Assembly (NCBI RefSeq): GCF_004104375.1
Contig: NZ_QOVM01000004.1
Coordinates: 124,001-188,000 of the forward strand
Direction of reading: 5' to 3'
DNA length: 64,000 bases
Source of the DNA: Leeuwenhoekiella aequorea
GTDB lineage: Bacteria > Bacteroidota > Bacteroidia > Flavobacteriales > Flavobacteriaceae
The number at the start of each line of letters is the position of its first letter. Positions within the stretch are counted from its first letter, which is position 1. A model generated the notes under the pieces. The model had not been told where the DNA came from, did no database searches, and was given only the letters and a program-made list of their open reading frames with translations. The translations under genes were made by a program, and so were the position numbers. This document shows positions 8,826 to 17,599 of the stretch, one piece after another.

Positions 8826-9548
8826 ATGAAAAAAATAATATTATTACTTGCTATTGCTTTTTTAAGCGGGTCAAATTCTGCTTTCGCACATTACTTATGG
8901 GTGGAGACCAGCGCCAAAGGTAATTTAAACGAGCCACAAGAAGTTCGCGTTTACTATGGTGAATACGCATATGGTGTTGTTGAAGAAGTTGCTGGAGATG
9001 CTTTTAAAGGGGTGAGCGATTTTAAGTTATGGCTTATAGACCCTGCAGGAAAGAAACATTCATTAGAAACTAAAGCCGGTACAGACCATTATTCAGCAGA
9101 ATTCACTCCTACTCAAGATGGTGTATATCTGGTTTATCTTGAAAATCAAAATATTGAAGTTCTTGATTATACAGAATATGACTTCGGAATTTTTAAGCCT
9201 GTTTATAAAACATTTAAGCAAGTAAATGTAAACGCAGAACAAACTGCAGACAGCTCTAAATTCACTGAAGGACTGGTAATAAATCAAATCGAAAATACAC
9301 CAGATAGTGTAAAACTACAAGTGCTCTATAATGGCGCTCCATTAGAAAAAGCAGAAGCTACGATCTCGATGCTGGATTTATGGACTAAGAAAGTAACTAC
9401 AGATGAAAATGGAATGATTAGCTATTCAAAGCCTTTTGAAACAAAATATATTGTTGAAGTAACCCATAATGAAAATACGCCGGGGAGCTATAATGATGTA
9501 GATTATCAATTTATCTGGCATTGTGCAACCTACACAAGTTTGCCGTAA
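8826..9548 (+). CDS. DUF4198 domain-containing periplasmic protein
   Basis: The 240-residue product has a signal peptide (MKKIILLLAIAFLSGSNSAFA) directly followed by HYLWVE, the conserved start of DUF4198 proteins, then beta-rich sequence with LWLIDPAGKKH and a second sandwich-like half (about 150-240). The family is found with TonB receptors and metal-uptake systems and is thought to act in the periplasm. It starts 10 bp after the receptor stop and overlaps the next start by one base, so it belongs to the iron operon. Confidence 0.82.
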   Translation: MKKIILLLAIAFLSGSNSAFAHYLWVETSAKGNLNEPQEVRVYYGEYAYGVVEEVAGDAFKGVSDFKLWLIDPAGKKHSLETKAGTDHYSAEFTPTQDGVYLVYLENQNIEVLDYTEYDFGIFKPVYKTFKQVNVNAEQTADSSKFTEGLVINQIENTPDSVKLQVLYNGAPLEKAEATISMLDLWTKKVTTDENGMISYSKPFETKYIVEVTHNENTPGSYNDVDYQFIWHCATYTSLP

Positions 9549-9829
9549 TGCTGTATTTGGCTTGTTTATTACTTGCGGTAGGCTTTTATGCAATGTATAA
9601 GGCATCTGCAAAAATGTCTTCCAAAAAAGTAATATCAAATAAAAACAAAACCCGAAAGAATAAGTGGATACTTAATTCTCTCGGGTTTTACCTGCTTTGT
9701 TTTGGCTATGGCCTATTTATAAATCAAATGAGTTGGGCCGCAGGGATTTTTACAGCTAGTGTTATCCTAATGACTTTTAGCAGTTTAATAATCATTCTTG
9801 CTCCATTAAACCTATTTAAATTTAATTGA
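9548..9829 (+). CDS. Small membrane protein, DUF3325-like
   Basis: I place the start at ATG 9548, which shares its A with the TAA of the upstream gene; an in-frame ATG at 9521 lies inside that gene and is less likely. The 93-residue product has a first helix (YLACLLLAVGFYAMYKA), a basic loop, and two further helices. Length, helix pattern and position between DUF4198 and a DUF3649-like gene in front of a PepSY gene match DUF3325 in iron-uptake operons of other bacteria. The assignment rests on context and hydrophobicity rather than strong motifs. Confidence 0.65.
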   Translation: MLYLACLLLAVGFYAMYKASAKMSSKKVISNKNKTRKNKWILNSLGFYLLCFGYGLFINQMSWAAGIFTASVILMTFSSLIIILAPLNLFKFN

Positions 9830-9830
9830 T

Positions 9831-10133
9831 TTGCCTGCAAATTCTAAATACTTAACCTCCTCACCCGTACAACGGGCAATTCGACTATTAACCGGGTTTG
9901 TAGGGGGTTACCTGGTAACAACATTGTTGCATCTAATTGCTGCAGCTTACATTTCTAAAAGCGTAATTTTAATAACCTTTACTTTTAGTGGATTTATAAT
10001 TTGGGCGGTTCTATTTATAGTCGCCTACATCCCAAAAAAAGCTTGGCAAGCAAGCTTGACCTATTTTGGAGTAACAGGTGTTTTGGCGCTTATCTTGTTT
10101 TTTACAAATACCTATAACTCCGTACTTTCCTAA
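9831..10133 (+). CDS. Small membrane protein, DUF3649-like iron-uptake protein
   Basis: A 100-residue product starting at TTG 9831, two bases after the previous stop. Three helices are visible: GGYLVTTLLHLIAAAYI, ILITFTFSGFIIWAVLFIVAYI and LTYFGVTGVLALILFF. The order RaIRLLtGFvGGY..., acidic-poor loops and a KKAW motif before the last helix resemble DUF3649 proteins, which sit beside PepSY proteins in siderophore-uptake operons. The ATG of the next gene follows its stop by one base, indicating translational coupling. Confidence 0.62.
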   Translation: MPANSKYLTSSPVQRAIRLLTGFVGGYLVTTLLHLIAAAYISKSVILITFTFSGFIIWAVLFIVAYIPKKAWQASLTYFGVTGVLALILFFTNTYNSVLS

Positions 10134-10134
10134 T

Positions 10135-11682
10135 ATGAATAACCGGCTTTATAATTTATTTTTCAACCTGCATACAGTAAGTGGTATTGTAATAAGTGTT
10201 GCGTTATATATCATCTTTTTTGCAGGCTCCTTTTCATTTTTCAGAGATGACATTATCGCCTGGGAAAGAAATCAGAATGAATTATCAGCAGACAATCTAC
10301 CTGCACAAATAAATCCTGTTTTAGATAGTATACATGAACGCTATAATTTAAACAGCAGAGATATTACTCTTAAAACCTACTATGAAGAACGCCGTATAGC
10401 TGTAAGTCTGGGTGCACTAAAAGATTCTCTAATTACAAATGATAACCCCAGAGCACAGTTTTTTTACATAGACCCATTAACCTATAAACAACAGTCTTAT
10501 GCTGAGTCTTATACTCTGGGGGAGTTTTTATACAGACTGCATTTTCTAACACAATTTTTCTATCCTGTAGGCTATTACATCTCAGGCTTTGTAGCGTTCT
10601 TTTTTCTATTTGCAATTCTCACCGGCTTACTTATACATTGGAAAAAAATACTTTCTAATTTTTATACATTTCGCCCATTGGCAAAGTTAAAAACGATGTG
10701 GACAGATGCACATACCGCTTTAGGTATGATAGGACTTCCATTTCAATTTGTTTTAGCTGTTTCCGGAGCATTTTTTATGCTTAAAGTATTATTACTTACT
10801 CCCGCAGCTGTCTCCTTGTATGGAGGTAATGAAGCTGCCGTATATCAAGATCTAGAATTTGATGTCCCTTCTTATAATTTTGAAAATAAAAGATTAGAAC
10901 AGACTCCTAAACTCGACTCTTATCTTTTAAAAGTTAGAGATGACTGGCCGGGTTTTAATGTCAACGAACTTGTAATTAATAATTATGGTGATCAAAATAT
11001 GCATATCACTTTAAAGGGACATCAAAATTATACCGAAAAGTTTAATGCTCCCGGAACAAGCATATTTGCTGTTGCCAGCGGAGAAAATACAATCGTTAAA
11101 AATCCGTATTCAGATGCTTCTTATTTAGATAGTGTGAAAAATGTAATGTACCGCTTACATTTTGGTGATTATGGAGGCTATCTCTTGCGCATAATTTCTT
11201 TTTTATTGGGAATTATCACGTGTGTAGTAATTATTTCCGGAGTATTGATTTGGTTACTGTCCCGTGATAAAAAAAATGTTCCTCTTAAAAAACAAAAGTT
11301 TTACAGGAGAGTTGCACTTACTTATTTAGCCATATGCTTAAGTATGTATCCCGTAACGGCACTTAGCTTTGTCGTTGTAAAACTGGCATATCCCCTAACT
11401 GAAAATTCTATTTACTGGTTCTACCTCATTACTTGGGCTCTTGCAAGTGCATACCTAATCTTCAAAAAAGACAGAGGAAACTGCATTCGATTTAGCTTGC
11501 TTTGGGGAAGTATTTTTGGTTTTATAGTTCCGATTGCAAATTATAGTATTACAAAAACAACTTTCTGGGAGAACTTATCAATGGGTAACTATCAGATTGC
11601 CTTTGTTGATGTATTCTGGATAGCTCTCGCTCTTTGTACCTTATTTGCCTATTTGAAAGTAAGAAAAAAGACTAATAATTAA
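10135..11682 (+). CDS. PepSY-associated membrane protein (putative ferric reductase-like)
   Basis: Start chosen at ATG 10135, immediately after the upstream stop, giving 515 residues (MNNRLYNLFFNLHTVSGIV). The product has an N-terminal helix with LHTVSG, a periplasmic PepSY-type region, a central helix pair with a TDAHTALGMIGLPFQ motif, further periplasmic sequence and several C-terminal helices. This is the PepSY_TM family, whose conserved His residues (LHT, IHWKK, DAHT, LHFGDYGG) may bind haem and which is linked to reduction of ferric siderophores in the periplasm. It is the last gene of the iron operon and overlaps the convergent lipoprotein gene by 11 bp. Confidence 0.85.
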   Translation: MNNRLYNLFFNLHTVSGIVISVALYIIFFAGSFSFFRDDIIAWERNQNELSADNLPAQINPVLDSIHERYNLNSRDITLKTYYEERRIAVSLGALKDSLITNDNPRAQFFYIDPLTYKQQSYAESYTLGEFLYRLHFLTQFFYPVGYYISGFVAFFFLFAILTGLLIHWKKILSNFYTFRPLAKLKTMWTDAHTALGMIGLPFQFVLAVSGAFFMLKVLLLTPAAVSLYGGNEAAVYQDLEFDVPSYNFENKRLEQTPKLDSYLLKVRDDWPGFNVNELVINNYGDQNMHITLKGHQNYTEKFNAPGTSIFAVASGENTIVKNPYSDASYLDSVKNVMYRLHFGDYGGYLLRIISFLLGIITCVVIISGVLIWLLSRDKKNVPLKKQKFYRRVALTYLAICLSMYPVTALSFVVVKLAYPLTENSIYWFYLITWALASAYLIFKKDRGNCIRFSLLWGSIFGFIVPIANYSITKTTFWENLSMGNYQIAFVDVFWIALALCTLFAYLKVRKKTNN

Positions 11683-12529
11683 ATCCAAATTTCCCGTCAG
11701 TAATATTAATTGTACTTGCTCCTTTAGCTACAAAAGAAAACGTTCCCCCTATAGATTTCTCGTCTTTATTATGTGAAATAATGGTAACTGTGCCACTTTG
11801 AACTATAGGTTCAAAAATGCCCGATTTGTAAGATGCCCTATATTCACTGTCTACACTAAAATCTGTTAGCGGATAAGTTCCCGGCTCAATATTTAATGGT
11901 AAAATAAGGCGTATAATTACAGAGTTTGTACTTCCTACTCCTAAAAGACTAGTCGATCCTGAAGAAGCATTTACACTTAAAGGATTAAAAGTAACTCCGT
12001 TTATCCTACACGTAAAAAAAGTACTTACAACAGGAATTTCTTCTTCTATAGGGGGGCGCTTATAAAAAGGAACCTCATAAAAATAACCTTTAGTAAAATA
12101 AACCTCGGTACTATCTGTAGCAGAACGTGCTCTAAATCTAAAAGATCCGGTATATGTACTATCTTCTATACGCTCAACGACTACAGATCCTTCCCCATCA
12201 AAACGTGTAGAAAACTCTTTTCCTAAAGTGTTGCTATAACTTGCATAAGCATCATCTTCAGGATTAAGATCAAAAACCCCTTCACCGTAGTAGGGTAATG
12301 TAAAACTTACCACTTCATCATTTAAAATACCTGACAAGCGTACCGCATAAACAAAATTTGAAGAGTTTGCAGTGTCTGAGGAATCATTTACAAGCTCTGC
12401 CCTTGATACAGCTGCCTTGAAAAAAACAGTGTCTCGAATTCCCTGAAAAGCGGGCGAGTTAAAACTCACATCATCAGAACAAGAAAATATCAAAAGCACA
12501 CCTAAAAAAGCAACAAGGTACTTTACCAT
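11672..12529 (-). CDS. Putative lipoprotein, DUF6252-like
   Basis: The 285-residue product starts with a lipoprotein signal (VAFLGVLLIFSC, Cys17 as lipidation site). The rest is beta-rich. The C-terminal half has FFTCRINGVTFNPLSV, EPGTYPLTDF and GGTFSFVA, the pattern of the small secreted DUF6252-type domain of Bacteroidota, in which a metal-free beta-sandwich is expected. Function unknown. It is a single gene, convergent with the iron operon. Confidence 0.6.
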   Translation of the reverse strand: MVKYLVAFLGVLLIFSCSDDVSFNSPAFQGIRDTVFFKAAVSRAELVNDSSDTANSSNFVYAVRLSGILNDEVVSFTLPYYGEGVFDLNPEDDAYASYSNTLGKEFSTRFDGEGSVVVERIEDSTYTGSFRFRARSATDSTEVYFTKGYFYEVPFYKRPPIEEEIPVVSTFFTCRINGVTFNPLSVNASSGSTSLLGVGSTNSVIIRLILPLNIEPGTYPLTDFSVDSEYRASYKSGIFEPIVQSGTVTIISHNKDEKSIGGTFSFVAKGASTINITDGKFGFNY

Positions 12530-12578
12530 AACACATTAAGTCTAAGTTCAAAATTAAGATTTTATAAAATAAAAACAT

Positions 12579-12608
12579 ATTGATAGCCAGAAAATTGTAG
12601 TATATTTG
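12579..12608 (+). promoter_or_regulatory. Promoter of rpsP
   Basis: ATTG (12579-12582), an 18-bp spacer and TAtaTTTG (12601-12608) match the Bacteroidota consensus. A leader of about 90 nt follows, containing a short CCTA/TAGG hairpin, but no recognised riboswitch or ribosomal-protein site. Confidence 0.6.
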
Positions 12609-12702
12609 CGCCTTCATTTAGAGAACCTATTTATAGGCCTGTGCTTATAGATAGAATTCAACAAATTATAATCGGGGTCGGGTACCTCAAAAATTAATTT
12701 TT

Positions 12703-13227
12703 ATGCCAGTAAAAATCAGATTACAAAGACACGGTAAAAAAGGAAAACCTTTTTATTGGGTAGTAGCCGCAGATACGCGCGCTAAACGTGATGGTAAATT
12801 CTTAGAAAAACTAGGAACTTACAATCCAAACACAAATCCTGCGACTATTGACCTAGACGTAGATTCATCAGTAAAATGGTTGCAAAACGGGGCTCAGCCT
12901 ACTGAAACTGCAAAACGTTTACTTTCTTACAAAGGTGTTTTATTGAAAAATCATTTAGCCGGTGGAGTACGTAAAGGTGCACTTACTGAAGAGCAAATGG
13001 AAGAAAAATTCAACGCATGGTTAGAGGATAAGTCTTCTAAAGTTGAATCTAAAAAAGACACACTTTCTAAAGAACAGGAAAAAGCTAAGAAAGAGGCTTT
13101 AGCTGCTGAAACAGCTGCTAACGAAGCTCGTATCGCTGCTGCACAACCTGAAGAAGTAGCTGAAGAGGCTGCTCCTGAAGCAGAAGCTCCTGCTACTGAA
13201 GAAAACAACGAAGAAGAAGCTAAATAA
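12703..13227 (+). CDS. rpsP: 30S ribosomal protein S16
   Basis: Residues 1-80 are a clear S16 (MPVKIRLQRHGKKGKPFYWVVAAD...). The chain then extends to 174 residues with a basic segment rich in Lys and a C-terminal Ala/Glu-rich tail (EEVAEEAAPEAEAPATEE), whereas S16 is usually about 80-90 residues. Extended forms are common in Bacteroidota. It is followed after 12 bp by rimM, the classic partner needed for 30S maturation, so the two are one operon. Confidence 0.97.
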   Translation: MPVKIRLQRHGKKGKPFYWVVAADTRAKRDGKFLEKLGTYNPNTNPATIDLDVDSSVKWLQNGAQPTETAKRLLSYKGVLLKNHLAGGVRKGALTEEQMEEKFNAWLEDKSSKVESKKDTLSKEQEKAKKEALAAETAANEARIAAAQPEEVAEEAAPEAEAPATEENNEEEAK

Positions 13228-13239
13228 ATAAAACTCACG

Positions 13240-13764
13240 ATGCGCAAAGAAGAATGTTTCTATCTAGGCAAAATCGTGCGAAAATTTAGCTTTAAAGGCG
13301 AGTTACTAGCTAAGCTAGATACTGATGAGCCTGAAATGTATGAAAATTTGGAATCAGTCTTTGTCGATTTTAACGGCAATCTGGTTCCATTTTTTATTCA
13401 TTCTTGCCAGCTCCATAAATCTACATTACTTCGTATCGATTTTGAAGACGTCAATAATGAGGAAGATGCAGAAGATCTCATCAATGCAGAGCTCTTCTTA
13501 CCACTTTCTACATTACCTCAACTCAAAGGCAATCAATTTTATTACCACGAGATTATAGGCTTTACAGTAAACGATATCCACTTTGGAGAAGTAGGTACGA
13601 TTACCGGAGTAAACGATAATACCGCACAAGCACTTTTTGAGATAGATCACAACGGTAAAGAGGTTCTTATACCTATAAACGATGACTTTATCAAAAAAGT
13701 AGATCGATCTACAAAAACCATAACACTAGATACACCAGAGGGGTTAATAGCTATTTATATCTAG
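13240..13764 (+). CDS. rimM: Ribosome maturation factor RimM
   Basis: A 174-residue product with an N-terminal RimM beta-barrel (YLGKIVRKFSFKGELLAKL) and a C-terminal PRC barrel (GNQFYYHEIIGFTV...EVLIPINDDFIKKVD). RimM binds S19 in the 30S head and assists late maturation of the small subunit. Length and both domains are complete. It lies 12 bp after rpsP. Confidence 0.96.
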   Translation: MRKEECFYLGKIVRKFSFKGELLAKLDTDEPEMYENLESVFVDFNGNLVPFFIHSCQLHKSTLLRIDFEDVNNEEDAEDLINAELFLPLSTLPQLKGNQFYYHEIIGFTVNDIHFGEVGTITGVNDNTAQALFEIDHNGKEVLIPINDDFIKKVDRSTKTITLDTPEGLIAIYI

Positions 13765-13800
13765 CTTCTTCTATATCTAAAAATACTCAATTCATAATCT

Positions 13801-14523
13801 GTGTCTAAGCCATTTAAATTTAAAGAATTTACTATTGCTCAAGATCAGTGTGCGATGAAAATAGGTACTGACGGTGTATTACTGGGCGCTTGGGCACCTA
13901 TTGCTAATTTCCCTAATTCTATACTGGATATAGGTACAGGCACAGGAGTTATTGCCCTTATGCTGGCACAACGCTGTGATGCTGAAATTATAGATGCTTT
14001 AGAACTCGATGATAACGCTTACGAGCAGGCTGTTGCTAATTTTGAAAATTCACCGTGGGGAGATCGTTTATTTTGTTATCACGCTCACTTATACGAGTTT
14101 GCAACAGAAATTGAAGACAAATATGATCTCATTGTTTGCAATCCGCCATTTTTTGAAGGCGGTTCAAATCCTGATGATGAAAAAAATACAGCTCGAGAAA
14201 AGGCTCGCTTTGAAGAATCTATGCCTTTTGAACTTTTAGCTGCTTCAGCAAGCCACCTATTAAATCCTGAGGGATTGTTTTGCGTCATAATCCCTAAACT
14301 GCGCGAAACCGAATTCTTAGAATATGCAAACCAAGCTGGATTACACCCTACTCAGATTACATCTGTAAAAGGTAACGCTAATGTATCTGCAAAGCGTTCT
14401 TTAATTACATTAACCAAAACGACTACAGAATGTCTTCATACTACCCTTACAATAGAAATTGAACGACATATTTATACAAAAGAATATCAGGATCTTGTAA
14501 AAGATTTTTACCTCAAAATGTAG
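13801..14523 (+). CDS. trmN6: tRNA1(Val) (adenine(37)-N6)-methyltransferase
   Basis: The 240-residue class I methyltransferase begins with a GTG codon at 13801 (MSKPFKFKEFTIAQDQCAMKIGTDGVLLGAW). It shows the SAM-binding motif LDIGTGTGVIALMLAQR and the catalytic NPPF at residues 114-117, characteristic of adenine-N6 methyltransferases. The N-terminal DQCAMKIGTDGVLLGAW matches E. coli YfiC/TrmN6, which modifies A37 of tRNA-Val. It follows rimM by 36 bp and is probably cotranscribed. Confidence 0.88.
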   Translation: MSKPFKFKEFTIAQDQCAMKIGTDGVLLGAWAPIANFPNSILDIGTGTGVIALMLAQRCDAEIIDALELDDNAYEQAVANFENSPWGDRLFCYHAHLYEFATEIEDKYDLIVCNPPFFEGGSNPDDEKNTAREKARFEESMPFELLAASASHLLNPEGLFCVIIPKLRETEFLEYANQAGLHPTQITSVKGNANVSAKRSLITLTKTTTECLHTTLTIEIERHIYTKEYQDLVKDFYLKM

Positions 14524-14574
14524 AACAAATCAAAGAATTTTTAGTTTAAAAATTGTAATATAGTTATACGCTAA

Positions 14575-14590
14575 TTATCAAATTTGATAA
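14575..14590. promoter_or_regulatory. 16-bp perfect palindrome upstream of acyl-CoA dehydrogenase gene
   Basis: TTATCAAATTTGATAA is a perfect dyad 73 bp upstream of the dehydrogenase start. It has the size of a dimeric repressor site. No regulator is encoded beside it and chance occurrence is possible in AT-rich DNA. Confidence 0.35.
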
Positions 14591-14662
14591 AATAGCTGCA
14601 AGTAACTGTCATAAATTCAACCATTCTTAACTTAATTGATTTAGAATGAAAATATTACAATT

Positions 14663-15841
14663 ATGAAACCAGATCTTTTTGAGTCTCCAGATTATTATAA
14701 CATCGATGACCTTTTAACAGAAGAGCAAAAATTAGTTCGTTCTGCAGCAAGAGATTGGGTAAAACGCGACATATCGCCCATAATTGAAGAGGCGGCTCAA
14801 GAAGCAAAATTTCCGAAGCAAATAATTGAAGGTCTTGCAGGTATAGGTGCCTTTGGACCCTATATTCCTGAAGCGTATGGCGGAGCAGGTTTAGATCAAA
14901 TTTCATATGGTTTAATCATGCAGGAAATAGAACGTGGTGACAGTGGCGTACGTTCTACCGCATCAGTACAATCATCACTCGTAATGTATCCTATTTTTAA
15001 ATTTGGAAATGAGGAGCAGCGAAACAAATACCTTCCTAAATTGGCTAGTGGCGAATTCATGGGATGTTTTGGCCTTACAGAACCTGATCACGGCTCTAAC
15101 CCTGGCGGAATGGTTACCCATTTTAAAGACAAAGGAGATCATTATCTACTGAATGGTGCTAAAATGTGGATTTCAAATTCGCCTTTTGCAGACATTGCAA
15201 TAGTCTGGGCTAAAAGTGAAGAAGGCCGTATACACGGTTTAATTGTAGAGCGGGGAATGGAAGGTTTTTCTACTCCTGAAACTCATAATAAATGGTCTCT
15301 GCGTGCAAGTGCAACCGGCGAACTTATTTTTGATAATGTTAAAGTGCCTAAAGAAAATATACTGCCCAATAAATCGGGATTGGGCGCACCTCTCATGTGC
15401 CTTGATTCTGCACGATTTGGGATTGCCTGGGGAGTTATTGGCGCGGCGATGGATTGTTATGACACAGCATTGAGGTATTCTAAAGAGCGCCATCAGTTTG
15501 GGAAACCTATAGGATCATTTCAGCTTCAGCAAAAAAAACTTGCAGAAATGATTACAGAAATTACTAAAGCGCAATTACTCGCCTGGCGTCTGGGAACTTT
15601 ACGAAATGAAGGAAGAGCTACTTCTGCACAAATATCTATGGCAAAGCGAAACAACGTCGATATGGCTCTCAAAATAGCCCGTGATGCACGACAAATTTTA
15701 GGAGGAATGGGTATTTCCGGTGAATATAGTATTATGCGCCATATGATGAATTTAGAGAGTGTAGTTACTTATGAAGGAACTCACGATATTCACCTTTTGA
15801 TAACAGGAATGGATGTTACCGGTCTAAATGCATTTAAATAA
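14663..15841 (+). CDS. gcdH: Glutaryl-CoA dehydrogenase (acyl-CoA dehydrogenase family)
   Basis: A complete 392-residue FAD-dependent acyl-CoA dehydrogenase. Family landmarks are YGGAGLDQISYGLIMQEIERGDSG, VQSSLVMYPIF, GCFGLTEPDHGSNP and the catalytic base Glu371 in YEGTHDIH. The SVQSSLVMYPI and LTEPDHGSNP segments are closer to glutaryl-CoA dehydrogenase, which oxidises and decarboxylates glutaryl-CoA to crotonyl-CoA in lysine and tryptophan breakdown, than to straight-chain dehydrogenases. A palindrome lies in its upstream region. A saccharopine dehydrogenase 12 kb away fits a lysine-degradation role. Confidence 0.85.
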   Translation: MKPDLFESPDYYNIDDLLTEEQKLVRSAARDWVKRDISPIIEEAAQEAKFPKQIIEGLAGIGAFGPYIPEAYGGAGLDQISYGLIMQEIERGDSGVRSTASVQSSLVMYPIFKFGNEEQRNKYLPKLASGEFMGCFGLTEPDHGSNPGGMVTHFKDKGDHYLLNGAKMWISNSPFADIAIVWAKSEEGRIHGLIVERGMEGFSTPETHNKWSLRASATGELIFDNVKVPKENILPNKSGLGAPLMCLDSARFGIAWGVIGAAMDCYDTALRYSKERHQFGKPIGSFQLQQKKLAEMITEITKAQLLAWRLGTLRNEGRATSAQISMAKRNNVDMALKIARDARQILGGMGISGEYSIMRHMMNLESVVTYEGTHDIHLLITGMDVTGLNAFK

Positions 15842-15919
15842 TAGTAGTATAAATAATATCAAGCTTTAAAATAGATTATACTCTTATTTGTTTATTAGTT
15901 TTGCCGAAAAACAAATACT

Positions 15920-16696
15920 ATGATTGACGAAGTTAAGAAGGCTATTGCCCCATATCAAGATCAGTTATTGAGTCATCAGTTATATAAAAAATTACGCACT
16001 CCTGCAGACCTACAAATCTTTATGCAGCATCATGTTTTTGCTGTGTGGGATTTTATGTCATTATTAAAAGCATTACAGTACGATCTTACAAAAGTTTCTA
16101 CGCCTTGGTATCCTTTGGGAAATCCTGAAATCAGGTACTTAATTAATGAAATTGTACTTGCCGAAGAAACAGATATTAATCTAGAGGGCAAGCGCCAAAG
16201 CCATTTTGAAATGTATCTGGATGCTATGGCAAATTCAAACGCAGGTACTCAGGAAATAAATTCTTTTTTAAGCCATATCACACATGGTACAGATATATTT
16301 TTAGTGATTGCAGTAAGTGAAATCCCAGAGTCAGTTAAGGAGTTTTTACGTTTCACTTTTGAAATTATTTCTGAAGGAAAAGCACATAAGATTGCAGCTG
16401 CATTCACATTTGGCAGAGAAGATCTTATTCCGAGTATGTTTACTCAAATTATAGGAAACATTCAACAGAATTTCCCGATGGAGGATCTCACGTTATTTAA
16501 ATATTACTTTGATCGTCATATTGAATTAGATGGTGATGAACATGGACCGATGGCTTTACAAATGGTTTCTGAATTATGTGGTAACGATGCGGTAAAATGG
16601 GAAGAAGTAAAAGAAACTGCGATTACTGCTCTTAAAAAAAGAGCAACTCTATGGAATGGCATTGAACAAGAAATAACATCAAATATTTCGGTTTAA
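15920..16696 (+). CDS. DUF3050 domain-containing protein
   Basis: A 258-residue soluble, mostly helical protein with LQIFMQHHVFAVWDFMSLLKALQ near the N-terminus, EIVLAEETD, FEIISEGKAHKIAAAFTFGRE and FDRHIELDGDEHG near the end. This His/Glu-rich pattern is that of DUF3050, a family with a haem-oxygenase-like helical fold; the conserved HH, E and H residues could hold a di-metal centre (inference). A TAgtTTTG box at 15896-15903 is a likely -7 element. Function unknown. Confidence 0.8.
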   Translation: MIDEVKKAIAPYQDQLLSHQLYKKLRTPADLQIFMQHHVFAVWDFMSLLKALQYDLTKVSTPWYPLGNPEIRYLINEIVLAEETDINLEGKRQSHFEMYLDAMANSNAGTQEINSFLSHITHGTDIFLVIAVSEIPESVKEFLRFTFEIISEGKAHKIAAAFTFGREDLIPSMFTQIIGNIQQNFPMEDLTLFKYYFDRHIELDGDEHGPMALQMVSELCGNDAVKWEEVKETAITALKKRATLWNGIEQEITSNISV

Positions 16697-16817
16697 AGAG
16701 AAGCACTAGAGCGGCTTGATATCTTTGATAAGATGGCAAGCTACCACTTGAAATGATATTTGCACAACTAAAAGAAACTTAGAAACCGCATTGTTTATTA
16801 AACCGATTGTGTGAAAT

Positions 16818-17567
16818 ATGCGTAGCTATTTTATGAATTACACACTGCTACGCATAACATTAATAAATATATTTTGCCTTTTTATAATTAGCTGCAACAA
16901 CTCTAAGGCAACTATAGCTGAAAGTAAAACCACTGATACAGCAAAGAGGTACAATTATCTTGCATTAGGTGACAGTTATACTATAGGAGAGCGGGTATGC
17001 GAATCTTGCAGGTTTCCCAATCAGCTAAAAACTAGAATCGAAAGCTCCCAAAATAGTATTTTAAATACAACTGTAATTGCAGAAACGGGTTGGCGTACAG
17101 ACAATTTAATTAATGCGTTAGCAGCTAAAAATCTCAAATCTGATTACGACCTCGTAACAATTCTAATTGGTGTTAATAACCAATATCAAAGAATTGTGTT
17201 TTCTGAATATAAAAAAGACTTCAACGTTCTTTTAGAAACTGCAATTCAATTAGCCGGCGGAAACGAAAAGCGTGTTATCGTAATTTCAATACCTGATTAT
17301 GCTTACACAGCATTTGGTCAAAACAATGGCAATCAGGAAGAAATTTCTTCAGAAATAGATAAATACAACGCGTTTGCAAAAGAAGTTACTATCAATAATG
17401 GAGTTACCTATTTGAATATTACAGATATCACAAGAAAAGGAATCTCCCAGCCTAAGCTAGTTGCTGCCGATGGTTTACACCCATCAAAGGAAGCTTACTC
17501 CCTATTTGTAGATCGCCTCTTTCCACTAGCTATAGGTATTTTAAATAAAAAAAGCCTCAGTAACTAA
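16818..17567 (+). CDS. SGNH/GDSL hydrolase family lipoprotein
   Basis: A 249-residue product; an alternative ATG at 16833 (MNYTLLRIT) is equally plausible. A lipoprotein signal ends in FCLFIISC, followed by an SGNH hydrolase domain with block I ALGDSYT (nucleophile Ser), block III ILIGVNNQY and block V DGLHPS (catalytic Asp and His). Such enzymes are esterases or lipases acting on acetylated sugars or lipids. Its last codons form one arm of the terminator hairpin for the opposite-strand ferredoxin gene. Confidence 0.85.
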   Translation: MRSYFMNYTLLRITLINIFCLFIISCNNSKATIAESKTTDTAKRYNYLALGDSYTIGERVCESCRFPNQLKTRIESSQNSILNTTVIAETGWRTDNLINALAAKNLKSDYDLVTILIGVNNQYQRIVFSEYKKDFNVLLETAIQLAGGNEKRVIVISIPDYAYTAFGQNNGNQEEISSEIDKYNAFAKEVTINNGVTYLNITDITRKGISQPKLVAADGLHPSKEAYSLFVDRLFPLAIGILNKKSLSN

Positions 17568-17578
17568 GTTATTGAGGC
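17545..17578 (-). terminator. Terminator of the ferredoxin gene
   Basis: An 11-bp stem (17554-17564 with 17568-17578, one G-U pair) with a three-base loop. On the minus strand it is followed by a run of T residues (17553 downward). Half of the stem lies in the last codons of the SGNH hydrolase gene. Confidence 0.75.
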
Positions 17579-17599
17579 AGTATTATAAGTTCTGTAAAA

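Noticed and set aside
10078-10134. Longer start for the PepSY gene
   Set aside because: It would run through the whole 3' end of the DUF3649-like gene; ATG 10135 follows that stop directly and starts with a normal membrane segment.
12951-13247. Minus-strand frame opposite rpsP
   Set aside because: Low-complexity Ser/Ala shadow of the Ala/Glu-rich S16 tail.
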